This document shows, piece by piece, positions 51,584 through 61,933 of a DNA stretch of 64,000 nt. Position 1 is the first letter of the stretch. Each line of letters opens with the position of its first letter. Where the stretch lies: positions 960,501 through 1,024,500 of the forward strand of contig NZ_CP022219.1 in NCBI RefSeq assembly GCF_004114915.1, read 5' to 3'. A model generated the notes under the pieces. The model worked only from the letters and a program-made list of their open reading frames with translations, was not told where the DNA came from and did not search any database. The translations under genes and the position numbers were made by a program. This DNA comes from Bradyrhizobium guangxiense (GTDB lineage: Bacteria > Pseudomonadota > Alphaproteobacteria > Rhizobiales > Xanthobacteraceae).

Positions 51584-52270
51584 TCAGTAAACGAAAGCCG
51601 GGGTCTCGAGCAAATGATCATTCACCAGAACTACGCCCGGGATCGCCTCGGCCGCTACGCGGATGGCCGTGCGTTCTGCCACGGATGGCGCGAAGCCCCA
51701 GAGGTCGATGACGCCGTCTTTGACGGTCGCGTTCAGGTTGAACGTGTGGGCCCAGGGTTGATTCTTGATCTCATCGAGGAATTTCTTCCTGATTGTCGCG
51801 TCCGGAAGCGAAATCTCCAGCTTGGGCCTGGCGCTTGCGACGGCCTGCAGCAGATTGGCCCGGCTGACGATCCCGACGAGTTGACCCTGCCTGTTGACGA
51901 TGGGCACAGTTTTGATCTGGCGGTTCTCAAGCAGCATCGCGATGTCGCTTAGCGGCGTCTCTGGACTGGCAGTGACGACCTCGCGCGTCATGATATCCTT
52001 GACCTTGACCGCATGCGATTTGACGTAGTCGTTCGCCATTTGCGCGTCGCCGGCCAAGAGGCGAAGCCACCAGGCATATTGGCGCTCGGTTCCGGATTCG
52101 CTTCGATGCAGGAGGTCGCCTTCGGTTACGATCCCGAGGATGTTGTTGTCCGCATCGACGACAGGCACTGCGCTGATGTGGCGCTCGAGCAGGATCTTGG
52201 CGACATGGCGAACGGTCGCATCCGCGCCGACGGTCACCACCGGTGCAATCATCACGTCCTGTGCTTGCAT
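51584..52270 (-). CDS. CBS-pair protein with C-terminal BON domain
   Basis: Protein of 228 residues. Two CBS motifs: VMIAPVVTVGADATVRHVAKILLERHISAVPVVDADNNILGIVTEGDLL and IMTREVVTASPETPLSDIAMLLENRQIKTVPIVNRQGQLVGIVSRANLL bind adenine nucleotides in related proteins. The tail ATVKDGVIDLWGFAPSVAERTAIRVAAEAIPGVVLVNDHL is a BON domain. It has a FixK-type box 57 bp upstream and is divergent from the universal stress protein. Confidence 0.92.
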   Translation of the reverse strand: MQAQDVMIAPVVTVGADATVRHVAKILLERHISAVPVVDADNNILGIVTEGDLLHRSESGTERQYAWWLRLLAGDAQMANDYVKSHAVKVKDIMTREVVTASPETPLSDIAMLLENRQIKTVPIVNRQGQLVGIVSRANLLQAVASARPKLEISLPDATIRKKFLDEIKNQPWAHTFNLNATVKDGVIDLWGFAPSVAERTAIRVAAEAIPGVVLVNDHLLETPAFVY

Positions 52271-52320
52271 GACAAACCTCCATGATGATCAAAATCATGC
52301 ACTCTCTGCCGCCGATCGGC

Positions 52321-52334
52321 TTGATCGGGATCAA
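52321..52334 (-). promoter_or_regulatory. FixK/FNR-type box for the CBS-BON gene
   Basis: TTGATCGGGATCAA, canonical TTGAT-N4-ATCAA, centred 57.5 bp before the CBS-BON start. It sits in the divergent 274-bp region that contains a second box for the universal stress protein. Confidence 0.85.
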
Positions 52335-52476
52335 AGGGAGCCCCAGCTGCGAGGACATTTTTCCCTCAGGCAAATAGCGGCTGTCCGAATGATATGACCC
52401 CCGATCACGCCTTCGGCGATGGACCGATGGCGCTCTTCCCCGGTAACGAAGGCGACAAGGTACAGCCGTGGGGCGC

Positions 52477-52490
52477 TTGATTTGCGTCAA
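52477..52490 (+). promoter_or_regulatory. FixK/FNR-type box for the universal stress protein
   Basis: TTGATTTGCGTCAA, centred 61.5 bp before the stress-protein ATG. GATAAA at 52512-52517 is a suitable -10 for an activator bound at about -41. Confidence 0.82.
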
Positions 52491-52544
52491 CGGCGTGGCT
52501 CGGAAACGCGGGATAAACGGCCATCCGAGCCAAGGAGCGAAGCT

Positions 52545-53366
52545 ATGTCTCTTGCCAGCGTCATGGTCTATGTCGATTCCCAGCAGCAGGACGAAGGGCA
52601 GATCGCCGTCGCCGAAGGCATCGCGGACGGCTTTGGGGCAGCTCTGCTCGGCATCTCGGCGGTCGCGATAGAGCCTCCGTTCGTCGCCGAAGGCGTGATC
52701 ATCGAGCAGACCACCGCGGAGGATCTCGAACGCATCCGGGCAACTCTTGTGGCCAAGGAGGCGTGGTTCAGGCGGATCGTTCGCCTGCCGCGCGAGAAGG
52801 TCGAATGGCGTTGGGCGATCGACTTTCCGACCGAGTTCCTGGTCGAGCAGTCCAGGGCGGCGGACCTCGTCGTGGTGCGGCGCAGTCAGCTGAAGGCCAA
52901 ATCCTCTCATTACCTCGATGCGGCCGGAGCCATGTTGCGGCTGGGCCGTCCGCTCCTTTCGGTGCCGGTCGGCGTCACCAGATTGTCGGGCGATCGGATC
53001 GTGGTCGGCTGGAAGGATGCCCGCGAGGCGCGACTGGCCGTTCGCGATGCGCTGCCGTTTCTGACGCGGGCTTCGCAAGTCACGATCGCCGAAATCTGCA
53101 CTGCGACCGAACAGGATGCGGCGCATGATCGGGTGCGGGACGTGGCCGGATATCTCCAGCGCCACGGCGTCAATTGCCAGCACGAGGTGCGCGTGCATAC
53201 GGCGGAGCCCGACGCGGGCTATCTCGTCCGGCTGGCCGCCGACGTCGGGGCCGACCTCATCGTCACCGGCGGATATGGACATAGCCGGCTGGGGGAATGG
53301 ATTTTCGGCGGCATGACGCAGAGCCTGCTGCATCAGGCTCCGGTCTGTCTTCTGATGTCGCATTGA
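52545..53366 (+). CDS. Tandem-domain universal stress protein (UspA family)
   Basis: Protein of 273 residues with start fixed by AAGGAG. Two Usp domains: the first begins SVMVYVDSQQQDEGQIAVAEGI and the second begins DRIVVGWKDAREARLAVRDAL and ends with the nucleotide-binding signature GGYGHSRLGEWIFGGMTQSLLH, giving G-x2-G-x9-G-S/T geometry. Such proteins aid survival during anaerobic stress. It is followed by a small gene in the same orientation. Confidence 0.9.
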   Translation: MSLASVMVYVDSQQQDEGQIAVAEGIADGFGAALLGISAVAIEPPFVAEGVIIEQTTAEDLERIRATLVAKEAWFRRIVRLPREKVEWRWAIDFPTEFLVEQSRAADLVVVRRSQLKAKSSHYLDAAGAMLRLGRPLLSVPVGVTRLSGDRIVVGWKDAREARLAVRDALPFLTRASQVTIAEICTATEQDAAHDRVRDVAGYLQRHGVNCQHEVRVHTAEPDAGYLVRLAADVGADLIVTGGYGHSRLGEWIFGGMTQSLLHQAPVCLLMSH

Positions 53367-53391
53367 CGTCGACGCGACGGGAGGATGTGCA

Positions 53392-53637
53392 ATGGCCAAG
53401 GATGGTCAGGCGGCGCAGGCGGGCGTGGCGAAGCAAACAAGCGAGGTCGGCGCACCTGAACGCGGCAAGCCGGTCTTGGACGCTAGAGCGTTTTCGAGCG
53501 AAGTGGACACTGGTTCGCGTGAAGAAAACGCGTCAAAACAAGAATCTGGGCAGGCCGATCGCGCCATCAGGGATGCCCTCGAGGATGATGAGGTGCGAGA
53601 GGCGCTCGATCTGCATCGTCGAACCAAGCACCCCTAA
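53392..53637 (+). CDS. Small hydrophilic protein with an in-frame palindromic repeat insert
   Basis: Protein of 81 residues with GGGAGG 7 nt before its ATG, located 25 nt after the universal stress protein gene. Residues about 31-53 (encoded by 53484-53550) correspond to a palindromic DNA repeat, read in frame as ARAFSSEVDTGSREENASKQ. The flanks (MAKDGQAAQAGVAKQTSEVG and DRAIRDALEDDEVREALDLHRR) look like an ordinary small acidic protein. Function unknown. Confidence 0.65.
   Translation: MAKDGQAAQAGVAKQTSEVGAPERGKPVLDARAFSSEVDTGSREENASKQESGQADRAIRDALEDDEVREALDLHRRTKHP
53484..53550. repeat. Palindromic repeat element inside a coding gene
   Basis: Arms GCGTTTTC (53488-53495) and GAAAACGC (53524-53531) enclose a second imperfect stem. 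I recall closely similar sequences scattered through Bradyrhizobium genomes. Here it lies inside a gene and keeps the reading frame open. Confidence 0.7.
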
Positions 53638-53726
53638 AGCGCGATGAGATTTGGACGAATCGTCATCGCGCCTTGTTTGCGCATGATCTTTCCGGAAAAC
53701 CGCGTCGCACTTTTCCGGATCATGCT

Positions 53727-53730
<4 letters not shown>
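53637..53730. repeat. Double-hairpin repeat between converging genes
   Basis: First stem GCGCGATGA / TCATCGCGC (53639-53671); second stem GCATGATC / GATCATGC (53681-53725) with inner TCCGGAAAA / TTTTCCGG. It resembles an abundant Bradyrhizobium intergenic repeat. It fills the gap between the small gene and PEP synthase, and its CTAG end provides the PEP synthase stop codon. It probably also acts as a bidirectional terminator. Confidence 0.75.
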
Positions 53731-56153
<2,423 letters not shown>

Positions 56154-56214
56154 TCTCCCGCACTGCAAAAGTAGCCTGAGCGCGAGCATCTTCCGGCATC
56201 TTCGCACCATCGGT

Positions 56215-56228
56215 TTGCGAAAGATCAA
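56215..56228 (-). promoter_or_regulatory. FixK/FNR-type box upstream of PEP synthase
   Basis: TTGCGAAAGATCAA fits the rhizobial FixK form TTG(A/C)-N6-(T/G)CAA. Its centre is 68 bp from the PEP synthase ATG and 43 bp from the divergent SbmA-like ATG. Confidence 0.65.
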
Positions 56229-56264
56229 GTGTGCGGCACATGCCCGCCTTAGCAATGAACGTCG

Positions 56265-57398
56265 ATGATGACCGAACCAGAGCAGAACGCCTCTTTGCGG
56301 GAGAGGGCGCGATTTTGGCAGGCCGCCTCCGGTTTCTGGCGGGGCGCGCAGGCTTGGGCCGTATGGGCGCTATGTGCGTTGTTGGTCCTCGTCGTCGTCC
56401 TGCAGCTCTACGTGCAATTTCGCTTCAACTATTGGAATCGCGATTTCTTCGATGCACTGGAGAGCCGCGACCCCGCGCGCCTGACAGGGCAGGCATTCCT
56501 GCTCGTCCCATTGTGCATCGGAAGCATTGCACTCGCCGTCACCTCGGTCTGGGGCCGCATGACGGCGCAGAGACAGTGGCGGGAATGGCTGACCGGCAAA
56601 GTGATAGACTATTGGATCGAAGATGACCGCTACGCCCGCCTTGCGGCCGTGCAGAGCGAGCGGCAGATACCCGAATACAGGATCGCCGAGGACGTCAGGA
56701 TCGCAACGGATGCGCCCATCGATCTTGCGCTTGGACTGGTTTCCTCGCTGCTCAGCGCCATCATCTTCATTCAGGTTCTCTGGACCGTTGGCGGCGACAT
56801 CGCGTTGCCCGTGGGAAGCCATTCGGTCCGGCTTCCGGGCTACCTTGTCATTGGCGTGGCGGTCTATTCGGGCATCGTCACGACGGCAATGACGCTGGTC
56901 GGGGCGCCCCTGACCCGGCTGGTCCAGATCAAGAACCAGGCCGAGGCGGAATTGATCACGGCGGCGCACCAGCTCCGCGACATCGGGGAGGGGGTCGCAC
57001 CCCAAGGGCAACGGCCGGAAGTCTGCCGTGATCTTCGCAGCGCTGTCCGGGCCACCATCCATCAGTGGCGCCGCCTGTGCTGGCAATTGATGCGGACGAC
57101 CATCGTGTCGCACGGCAACTCGCTGCTGGCGCCGATCATCGGCCTGGTGCTCTGCGCGCCGAAATTTCTCGCGGGGGCCATGACGCTGGGCGAGCTTACG
57201 CAAGCCGCGGCGGCGTTCACGCTGGTGCAGGCCTCGTTCAACTGGGTTGTCGACAATTACGGGCGCATCGCCGATTGGGTGTCGTCGCTGGAACGGGTTG
57301 GCGGCCTCCTGCTGTCGCTCGACCGTCTCAACCGGCAGGCCTCGCCGCTGCAGCCGGAGTCCCAGGCGCGTCAGGTTGACCCGGTCAAATTGCCGTAG
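56265..57398 (+). CDS. SbmA/BacA-like transporter membrane protein
   Basis: Inner-membrane protein of 377 residues. WRGAQAWAVWALCALLVLVVVLQLYVQFRFNYWNRDFFDALESRD is the characteristic start of the SbmA/BacA and YddA-type ABC families, followed by WREWLTGKVIDYWIEDDRYARL and NPEYRIAEDVR-like QIPEYRIAEDVRIATD. About six helices are present. There is no ATPase domain, in contrast to BclA-type proteins of about 550 residues; SbmA/BacA proteins work without one. Its 3' end overlaps the converging phosphofructokinase gene by 14 nt. Import of peptides is a likely role. Confidence 0.82.
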   Translation: MMTEPEQNASLRERARFWQAASGFWRGAQAWAVWALCALLVLVVVLQLYVQFRFNYWNRDFFDALESRDPARLTGQAFLLVPLCIGSIALAVTSVWGRMTAQRQWREWLTGKVIDYWIEDDRYARLAAVQSERQIPEYRIAEDVRIATDAPIDLALGLVSSLLSAIIFIQVLWTVGGDIALPVGSHSVRLPGYLVIGVAVYSGIVTTAMTLVGAPLTRLVQIKNQAEAELITAAHQLRDIGEGVAPQGQRPEVCRDLRSAVRATIHQWRRLCWQLMRTTIVSHGNSLLAPIIGLVLCAPKFLAGAMTLGELTQAAAAFTLVQASFNWVVDNYGRIADWVSSLERVGGLLLSLDRLNRQASPLQPESQARQVDPVKLP

Positions 57399-58326
57399 TG
57401 AGGGTGACCTGCGCGGCGAGACGTTTGACGTCGTCCGGCCGGCACAGTTCGGTGCCTGGATTGAGCAGAGCCGCGGCGCCGGCGGCGACGGCCTGTCGGA
57501 AGCAGTGCTCCAGACCGGCTCCAGATGCCAGCCCGTGAACCAGCGCGCCGAGAAAGCTGTCGCCGGCGCCGACGGCGCTGACCGGCGTGATTGCAAGAGG
57601 CCTCGCGCGCAGGACCCGGTCGCTCGTCACCAGCGCGGCGCCGAGATGTCCCATCGTGAGGGCGACCGTCGCCGCCTTGCCGCTGCGCACCAATGTTCGG
57701 GCGGCAGCTTCCCATTCGGCGGCATCGGATGGCTCGCGGCCGACCAGCTCCCGCATCTCCCGCAGGTTCGGCTTTACCAGCTCGACCCCCTCCGCCACCG
57801 CAGCCACGAGGGCCGGACCGGACGTGTCGAGGATCATCCTGGCTCCGCGTCGTCTAACGATGCTTGCGACCCTCGCATAGAAATCGTCGGGCACGCCGCC
57901 CGGCAAGCTTCCGCTCGCCACCACGAAGCGGGGAAACGGCTCGATTGCCGACAGCATTGCAAGGCATCTCTGCCATTCGCTGTCGGCGAGAGGTGGCCCC
58001 GGCAGGATGAAGCGATAGGGCTGGCCCGTGCTGATCTCGCTGACGAAGAAGTCCTGGCGGGGCTCGCCCGCGATCGGAAAGGTCAGGCTTTCGACGCCCT
58101 CGCGATCGAGCAATTGCCGCAGCAGGTCGCCGGTCAGGCCGCCCACCGGAAACAGCGCGGTGGCATTGCCGCCGAGGCGCTTGACGACGCGCGCAACATT
58201 GATGCCGCCGCCGCCGGGGTCGCGACGCTGGCCGATGCCGCGCAGCTTGGCGACGGGAACGATCCTGTCCACCGATGTCGACACGTCGACCGCCGGGTTG
58301 GCCGTGATCGTGAGGATCGCGGTCAT
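57385..58326 (-). CDS. PfkB-family 1-phosphofructokinase-like kinase
   Basis: Sugar kinase of 313 residues. ITANPAVDVSTSVDRIVP and GGGGINVARVVKRLGG at the N-terminus, and VSAVGAGDSFLGALVHGLASG with the catalytic Asp near the end, match the FruK/LacC/PfkB-type phosphosugar kinases rather than ribokinase. It starts 4 nt after the beta-glucosidase stop, so it is probably cotranscribed. It could phosphorylate fructose-1-phosphate or fructose-6-phosphate. Confidence 0.9.
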   Translation of the reverse strand: MTAILTITANPAVDVSTSVDRIVPVAKLRGIGQRRDPGGGGINVARVVKRLGGNATALFPVGGLTGDLLRQLLDREGVESLTFPIAGEPRQDFFVSEISTGQPYRFILPGPPLADSEWQRCLAMLSAIEPFPRFVVASGSLPGGVPDDFYARVASIVRRRGARMILDTSGPALVAAVAEGVELVKPNLREMRELVGREPSDAAEWEAAARTLVRSGKAATVALTMGHLGAALVTSDRVLRARPLAITPVSAVGAGDSFLGALVHGLASGAGLEHCFRQAVAAGAAALLNPGTELCRPDDVKRLAAQVTLTTAI

Positions 58327-58330
58327 CAGC

Positions 58331-59767
58331 CTAGCCGGCGGCCATGGGCGCGGTCATCGCGCCAGGCCGTTCCGTCAGGTTCTCGAACTCCGCACGGTCT
58401 GCCGTAATCTCCGTCCTGCGCGCGCCTCGAATGAGATCTGAATACCAGCGTGCCGATGCCTTCGGCGTTCGCTTCTGCGTGGCAAAGTCGACATGAACGA
58501 GACCAAAGCGTTGCGAATAGCCCGACGCCCACTCGAAATTGTCGAGCAGCGACCAGACGAAATAGCCCTTGACGTTGGCCCCGGCCCGGATCGCCTCCTG
58601 CATCGCCCGTGTATAGGCGTCGAGATAGGCAATTCGGGCGGTGTCCTGAACACGGCCGGTCTCGTCCGGCTTGTCGTCCGCGGCGGTGCCGTTCTCCAGC
58701 ACGTAGATCGGCAGGCGGAAACGGCGGTCGATGTCCAGCAGCGTGTCGCGGAACGCGTCGGGAATGATGGGCCAGCCGATCGAGGTCCGTCGTACCTCGG
58801 CTGGCGGTGCGCCGAAGCCGGCGCCGATCGCGTTGCTCTCAGCCCTGATGTAGTGCGGTGAGTAATGGTTGAGCCCGAACCAGTCGACCGGCCGCGCGAT
58901 CTGCGCCATGTCGCCGGGCTTGACATATGGCTCGATCGCCGCGGCCAGTTCCGGCGGGTAGTAGGCAAAGTGTTGCGGATAAGGGAATGCGTCGTTCCAG
59001 TAGGGCGCGAAGCGTCGTGTCGCCGCCGCATCTTCCTCACTTGGCGTGGCGGGATAACAAGGCTGCCGGTTGTGAATGGCGCCGAGCGATGCCTCCGGCA
59101 CCGATTGGCGTAGCACGTCGATGGCGCGCCCATGGCTGAGGTTGACGTGATGGATGGCCCGGTGCAGAGCGCCCTTGTCGGCAATGCCGGGCGCATTCCA
59201 GCCGAGACCATATCCGAACAGCGTGAATACGCATGGTTCGTTGAACGTGGCGAACCGCTTGACACGGTTGCCGAGGCGTCGGGCCATGAGCGCGGCATAG
59301 TCGGCAAACCAGCCGGCAATGTCCCGGTTCTGCCAGCCTCCAAGATCCTGCAGCGCCTGCGGCAGATCCCAGTGATAGAGGCAAATCCAGGGCTCGATGC
59401 CGGCAGCCAGCAATGCATCGACGAGCCTGTCGTAGAAATCAAGGCCCGCCTCGTTCGCGGCGCCGCGTCCTTGCGGCAGGACGCGCGGCCAGGAGATGGA
59501 GAAGCGGTACGCGTCGACGCCGATCTCGCGCATCAACGCGATGTCTTCGCGGAAGAGATGATAATGATCGCAGGCGACATCGCCCGTATCGCCGTTCTTG
59601 ATGCGGCCCTGCTGCCGGCAATAATCGTCCCAGATGCTGTCGCCGCGGCCGTCCGAATGGGCGCCGCCCTCGATCTGGAAGCTCGAGGTCGAGACACCCC
59701 ACAGGAACGTCTTCGCTGCCGGCGCGTGCGTGTGAGGTGGGCGAGCGGCTCCGTCTGTGGTTGTCAT
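58331..59767 (-). CDS. GH1 beta-glucosidase
   Basis: Cytoplasmic glycosidase of 478 residues. FLWGVSTSSFQIEG is the family's N-terminal motif; TFNEPCVFTLFGYG carries the acid/base Glu and IYVLENGTA the nucleophile Glu, followed by GYFVWSLLDNFEWASGYSQRFGLVHVDF. It would release glucose from beta-glucosides such as cellobiose or degradation products of beta-glucans. It heads a two-gene operon with the phosphofructokinase, with a FixK-type box 82 bp upstream. Confidence 0.95.
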   Translation of the reverse strand: MTTTDGAARPPHTHAPAAKTFLWGVSTSSFQIEGGAHSDGRGDSIWDDYCRQQGRIKNGDTGDVACDHYHLFREDIALMREIGVDAYRFSISWPRVLPQGRGAANEAGLDFYDRLVDALLAAGIEPWICLYHWDLPQALQDLGGWQNRDIAGWFADYAALMARRLGNRVKRFATFNEPCVFTLFGYGLGWNAPGIADKGALHRAIHHVNLSHGRAIDVLRQSVPEASLGAIHNRQPCYPATPSEEDAAATRRFAPYWNDAFPYPQHFAYYPPELAAAIEPYVKPGDMAQIARPVDWFGLNHYSPHYIRAESNAIGAGFGAPPAEVRRTSIGWPIIPDAFRDTLLDIDRRFRLPIYVLENGTAADDKPDETGRVQDTARIAYLDAYTRAMQEAIRAGANVKGYFVWSLLDNFEWASGYSQRFGLVHVDFATQKRTPKASARWYSDLIRGARRTEITADRAEFENLTERPGAMTAPMAAG

Positions 59768-59841
59768 GTGCCTGCCTTGGGATGCGATGACGCAGTTCGG
59801 ATTGTGATAGGTCCACAATGCTGCGCTTTGCCGATCGCGGC

Positions 59842-59855
59842 TTGACCGAGATCAA
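59842..59855 (-). promoter_or_regulatory. FixK/FNR-type box upstream of beta-glucosidase
   Basis: TTGACCGAGATCAA, a TTGA-N6-TCAA palindrome centred about 82 bp before the beta-glucosidase ATG, in the gap after the cytochrome gene. Confidence 0.75.
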
Positions 59856-59895
59856 CCGTCTGAGCGGCAGCGGAAGTGATGGAGCAGGCCGCATC

Positions 59896-60612
59896 CTAAC
59901 GCGGCGGGCGAGCCTTCAAGGTTTCGAGATACGCCACGATCGCGTCGATCTGGTATTCCGCCAGCCGCGGGTTGGGCATGGCTTGGCCGGGGCCGAGCCT
60001 GCGATGGCTTGACGTCAGGAACTGCCTGATGTCATCGGCGGAGAACGAGGGGCGATCGATGATCTCCAGGAAGCTCGGCGCCGGCGGACGGGACGCCGGC
60101 GATTCCCTGGAGGCATCCTCCACCACATGGCATGGTCCACATGACGCATGGGCCTGTGCCCGGCCTTCGGTGATCTGATCGACGAACAATTGGTTGGCGA
60201 CCGGCGGCCGAACCGGTACCTGGATTGTGATTGAGGCGAACCCGCTGGCCCGATGGCAACTGTTGCATTCGTTCGTCAGCGCCGAATACGCTTTGGTGAA
60301 CGCAGGCACGTCTTTTTGCTGCACCGCTTGCCGTACGGCCTGGAGCTGAACCTTGGCAGCAACGATCCGTGCAGGATCGGGCATTAGCTTGCTCGTCCGT
60401 TCAAGGGCATCGTCGATGTGTTGGATCTCGTAACTCGCCAGCCCCCAATTGCTGAGCTTGCCTGCAAACCACAGCTTGGCATGCTGGAGCTGCACCCGGG
60501 TCATCAGATCGGAGAGGGAGACGTCGATGGGTGTGGGCTGCGCAGGCGCTCCCGCGCTCGATGCTGCGACTGCCGCAAAGATCGCGGCGATGAACGGCGC
60601 TGACAGGCGCAT
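59896..60612 (-). CDS. Exported diheme cytochrome c
   Basis: Periplasmic protein of 238 residues. A signal peptide (MRLSAPFIAAIFAAVAASSAGAPAQ) is followed by a helical domain with CNSCHRASG at about residue 125 and a cytochrome c domain with CGPCHVVED at about residue 160 and a distal Met in QAMPNPRLAEYQIDAIVAYLETLK. Two heme sites are therefore present. A FixK-type box 57 bp upstream suggests use in microoxic respiration. Electron partners are not encoded nearby. Confidence 0.9.
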   Translation of the reverse strand: MRLSAPFIAAIFAAVAASSAGAPAQPTPIDVSLSDLMTRVQLQHAKLWFAGKLSNWGLASYEIQHIDDALERTSKLMPDPARIVAAKVQLQAVRQAVQQKDVPAFTKAYSALTNECNSCHRASGFASITIQVPVRPPVANQLFVDQITEGRAQAHASCGPCHVVEDASRESPASRPPAPSFLEIIDRPSFSADDIRQFLTSSHRRLGPGQAMPNPRLAEYQIDAIVAYLETLKARPPR

Positions 60613-60662
60613 GCCGGTGTCCCAAATTTGATTGCAGCATGGCACTCGATCCCGGCCGGGCG

Positions 60663-60676
60663 TTGATCTCGATCAA
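60663..60676. promoter_or_regulatory. FixK/FNR-type box shared by divergent cytochrome and CBS genes
   Basis: TTGATCTCGATCAA, canonical. Its centre is 57.5 bp from the cytochrome ATG and 58.5 bp from the CBS-BON ATG, so one site could serve both directions. Confidence 0.85.
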
Positions 60677-60727
60677 GACCCGATCTGGGGCGGCAATTAC
60701 CCGTGAACTCTCTTTGGAGTCCAACAC

Positions 60728-61486
60728 ATGCGCGCGCACCAGATCATGTCCCGCCGGGTGATAGCCATTCGGCCCGAGGCCCCGATCGCCGATGCCATCA
60801 AGGTGATGCTGGCTCACCACATCAGCGGACTGCCGGTCACGGATTCGGCGGGAAAGCTGGTCGGCATCATCTGCGAAAGCGACTTCCTGAGGCGGGCCGA
60901 GCTCGAAACGGAGCATACCCGCAACCGGCTGCTGACGGTCCTGCTCGGCGCGGACCGGATCGCGCGTGAGTTCGTGAAGGAGCATGGGCGCAAGGTGGAG
61001 CAGGTGATGACGCCTGATCCGGCGACGATCAGGGAAGATACGCCGCTGGAGGAGATTGCCGACCTGATGGAGCGCCGGGGCCTGAACCACGTCCCGGTCA
61101 TGCGCGATGACCGCATGGTCGGCATCATCACCCGGTCCGACTTCTTGTCCGCGGTTGCCAGACCGCTGACCGGCGCCCCCGGTTACTCGGATGACGACAA
61201 TCAGATCCGTCGTTCGGTGCTCGCGGCGATGGCGCGGATGCCTTGGCAGCCCATTGGTCTTAACGTCAGCGTCAGGGACGGGGTGGTCACGCTGCGAGGC
61301 GTCGTCAAGGGCGACAACGCACATCGGGCGGCTATCGTGGCTTGCGAGAACGCGTCAGGCGTCCGGGGGGTCGATGACCGCCTCTGTCTTCAGCCGACCT
61401 GTCCTGATCCGGAGGATGATTACGGCGGCGGGGACTTCGTGTCGCTGCAGGCGGAGCCCTCGACACTGGATGACGAACCATTGTGA
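60728..61486 (+). CDS. CBS-pair protein with BON domain (second copy)
   Basis: Protein of 252 residues with the same plan as the CBS-BON protein at 51.6-52.3 kb: MRAHQIMSRRVIAIRPEAPIADAIKVMLAHHISGLPVTDSAGKLVGIICESDFL, then VMTPDPATIREDTPLEEIADLMERRGLNHVPVMRDDRMVGIITRSDFL, then a BON domain (LNVSVRDGVVTLRGVVKGDNAHRAAIVACENASGVRGVDDRLC). A third of its length differs from the first copy. It likely senses adenine nucleotides under low oxygen (inference). It is divergent from the cytochrome gene. Confidence 0.92.
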   Translation: MRAHQIMSRRVIAIRPEAPIADAIKVMLAHHISGLPVTDSAGKLVGIICESDFLRRAELETEHTRNRLLTVLLGADRIAREFVKEHGRKVEQVMTPDPATIREDTPLEEIADLMERRGLNHVPVMRDDRMVGIITRSDFLSAVARPLTGAPGYSDDDNQIRRSVLAAMARMPWQPIGLNVSVRDGVVTLRGVVKGDNAHRAAIVACENASGVRGVDDRLCLQPTCPDPEDDYGGGDFVSLQAEPSTLDDEPL

Positions 61487-61537
61487 CGCCGGCCTCTTGA
61501 CGACGCAGCATCCGCGCCGGCGGCCGAGCGGGCCGAC

Positions 61538-61702
61538 CTAATCTTCCGACCCGCGGCCGGTCAGATCGGGATTGACGGTCCGGCCGGCGCTCGACCGGAC
61601 CGGTTGCTTGGCCGGCCTTGCGCTCGCCGAAAAATAAAGTGCGAGCTCGAGGATGCCATACATCGCGAATATCATCAGCGCCTTGATTGCTTCGCTTGTC
61701 AT
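61538..61702 (-). CDS. Tiny single-span membrane protein
   Basis: Protein of 54 residues, MTSEAIKALMIFAMYGILELALYF followed by a basic, polar tail rich in Pro, Ser and Arg. GGGAGG 8 nt upstream of the ATG is a strong ribosome-binding site and third-position GC is high. One helix, N-out/C-in predicted by the positive tail. Similar tiny proteins accompany FixK-controlled genes in rhizobia, but no function is known. Confidence 0.65.
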   Translation of the reverse strand: MTSEAIKALMIFAMYGILELALYFSASARPAKQPVRSSAGRTVNPDLTGRGSED

Positions 61703-61732
61703 CTGAATATCCTCCCAACAGCCCTTTCCCGA

Positions 61733-61933
61733 CTAACGCTGCGCCATCCTGGTCAGCGCGTGAGCTGGATGAGCCTTATGAACCGCCAGGGTCGTCGCCT
61801 TCCGCGCATCCATTTCGGGTTGGGCGAGGTGGACCGCCAGCGAGATCGTGACGATGGCGATGCCGGCAAGCAATCCAGCGACCACCACCTTCAGATGTGT
61901 TGCCTTGTCCGCGGTGTAGATCGAGTGGTTCAT
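61733..61933 (-). CDS. Small single-span membrane protein
   Basis: Protein of 66 residues. MNHSIYTADKATHLKVVVAGLLAGIAIVTISLAVHLA has one membrane helix (residues 14-36) and a C-terminal tail rich in Ala, His and Lys. AAGGGG 6 nt upstream supports the start. It lies 30 nt upstream of the 54-residue membrane protein gene and is probably cotranscribed. Function unknown. Confidence 0.68.
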   Translation of the reverse strand: MNHSIYTADKATHLKVVVAGLLAGIAIVTISLAVHLAQPEMDARKATTLAVHKAHPAHALTRMAQR

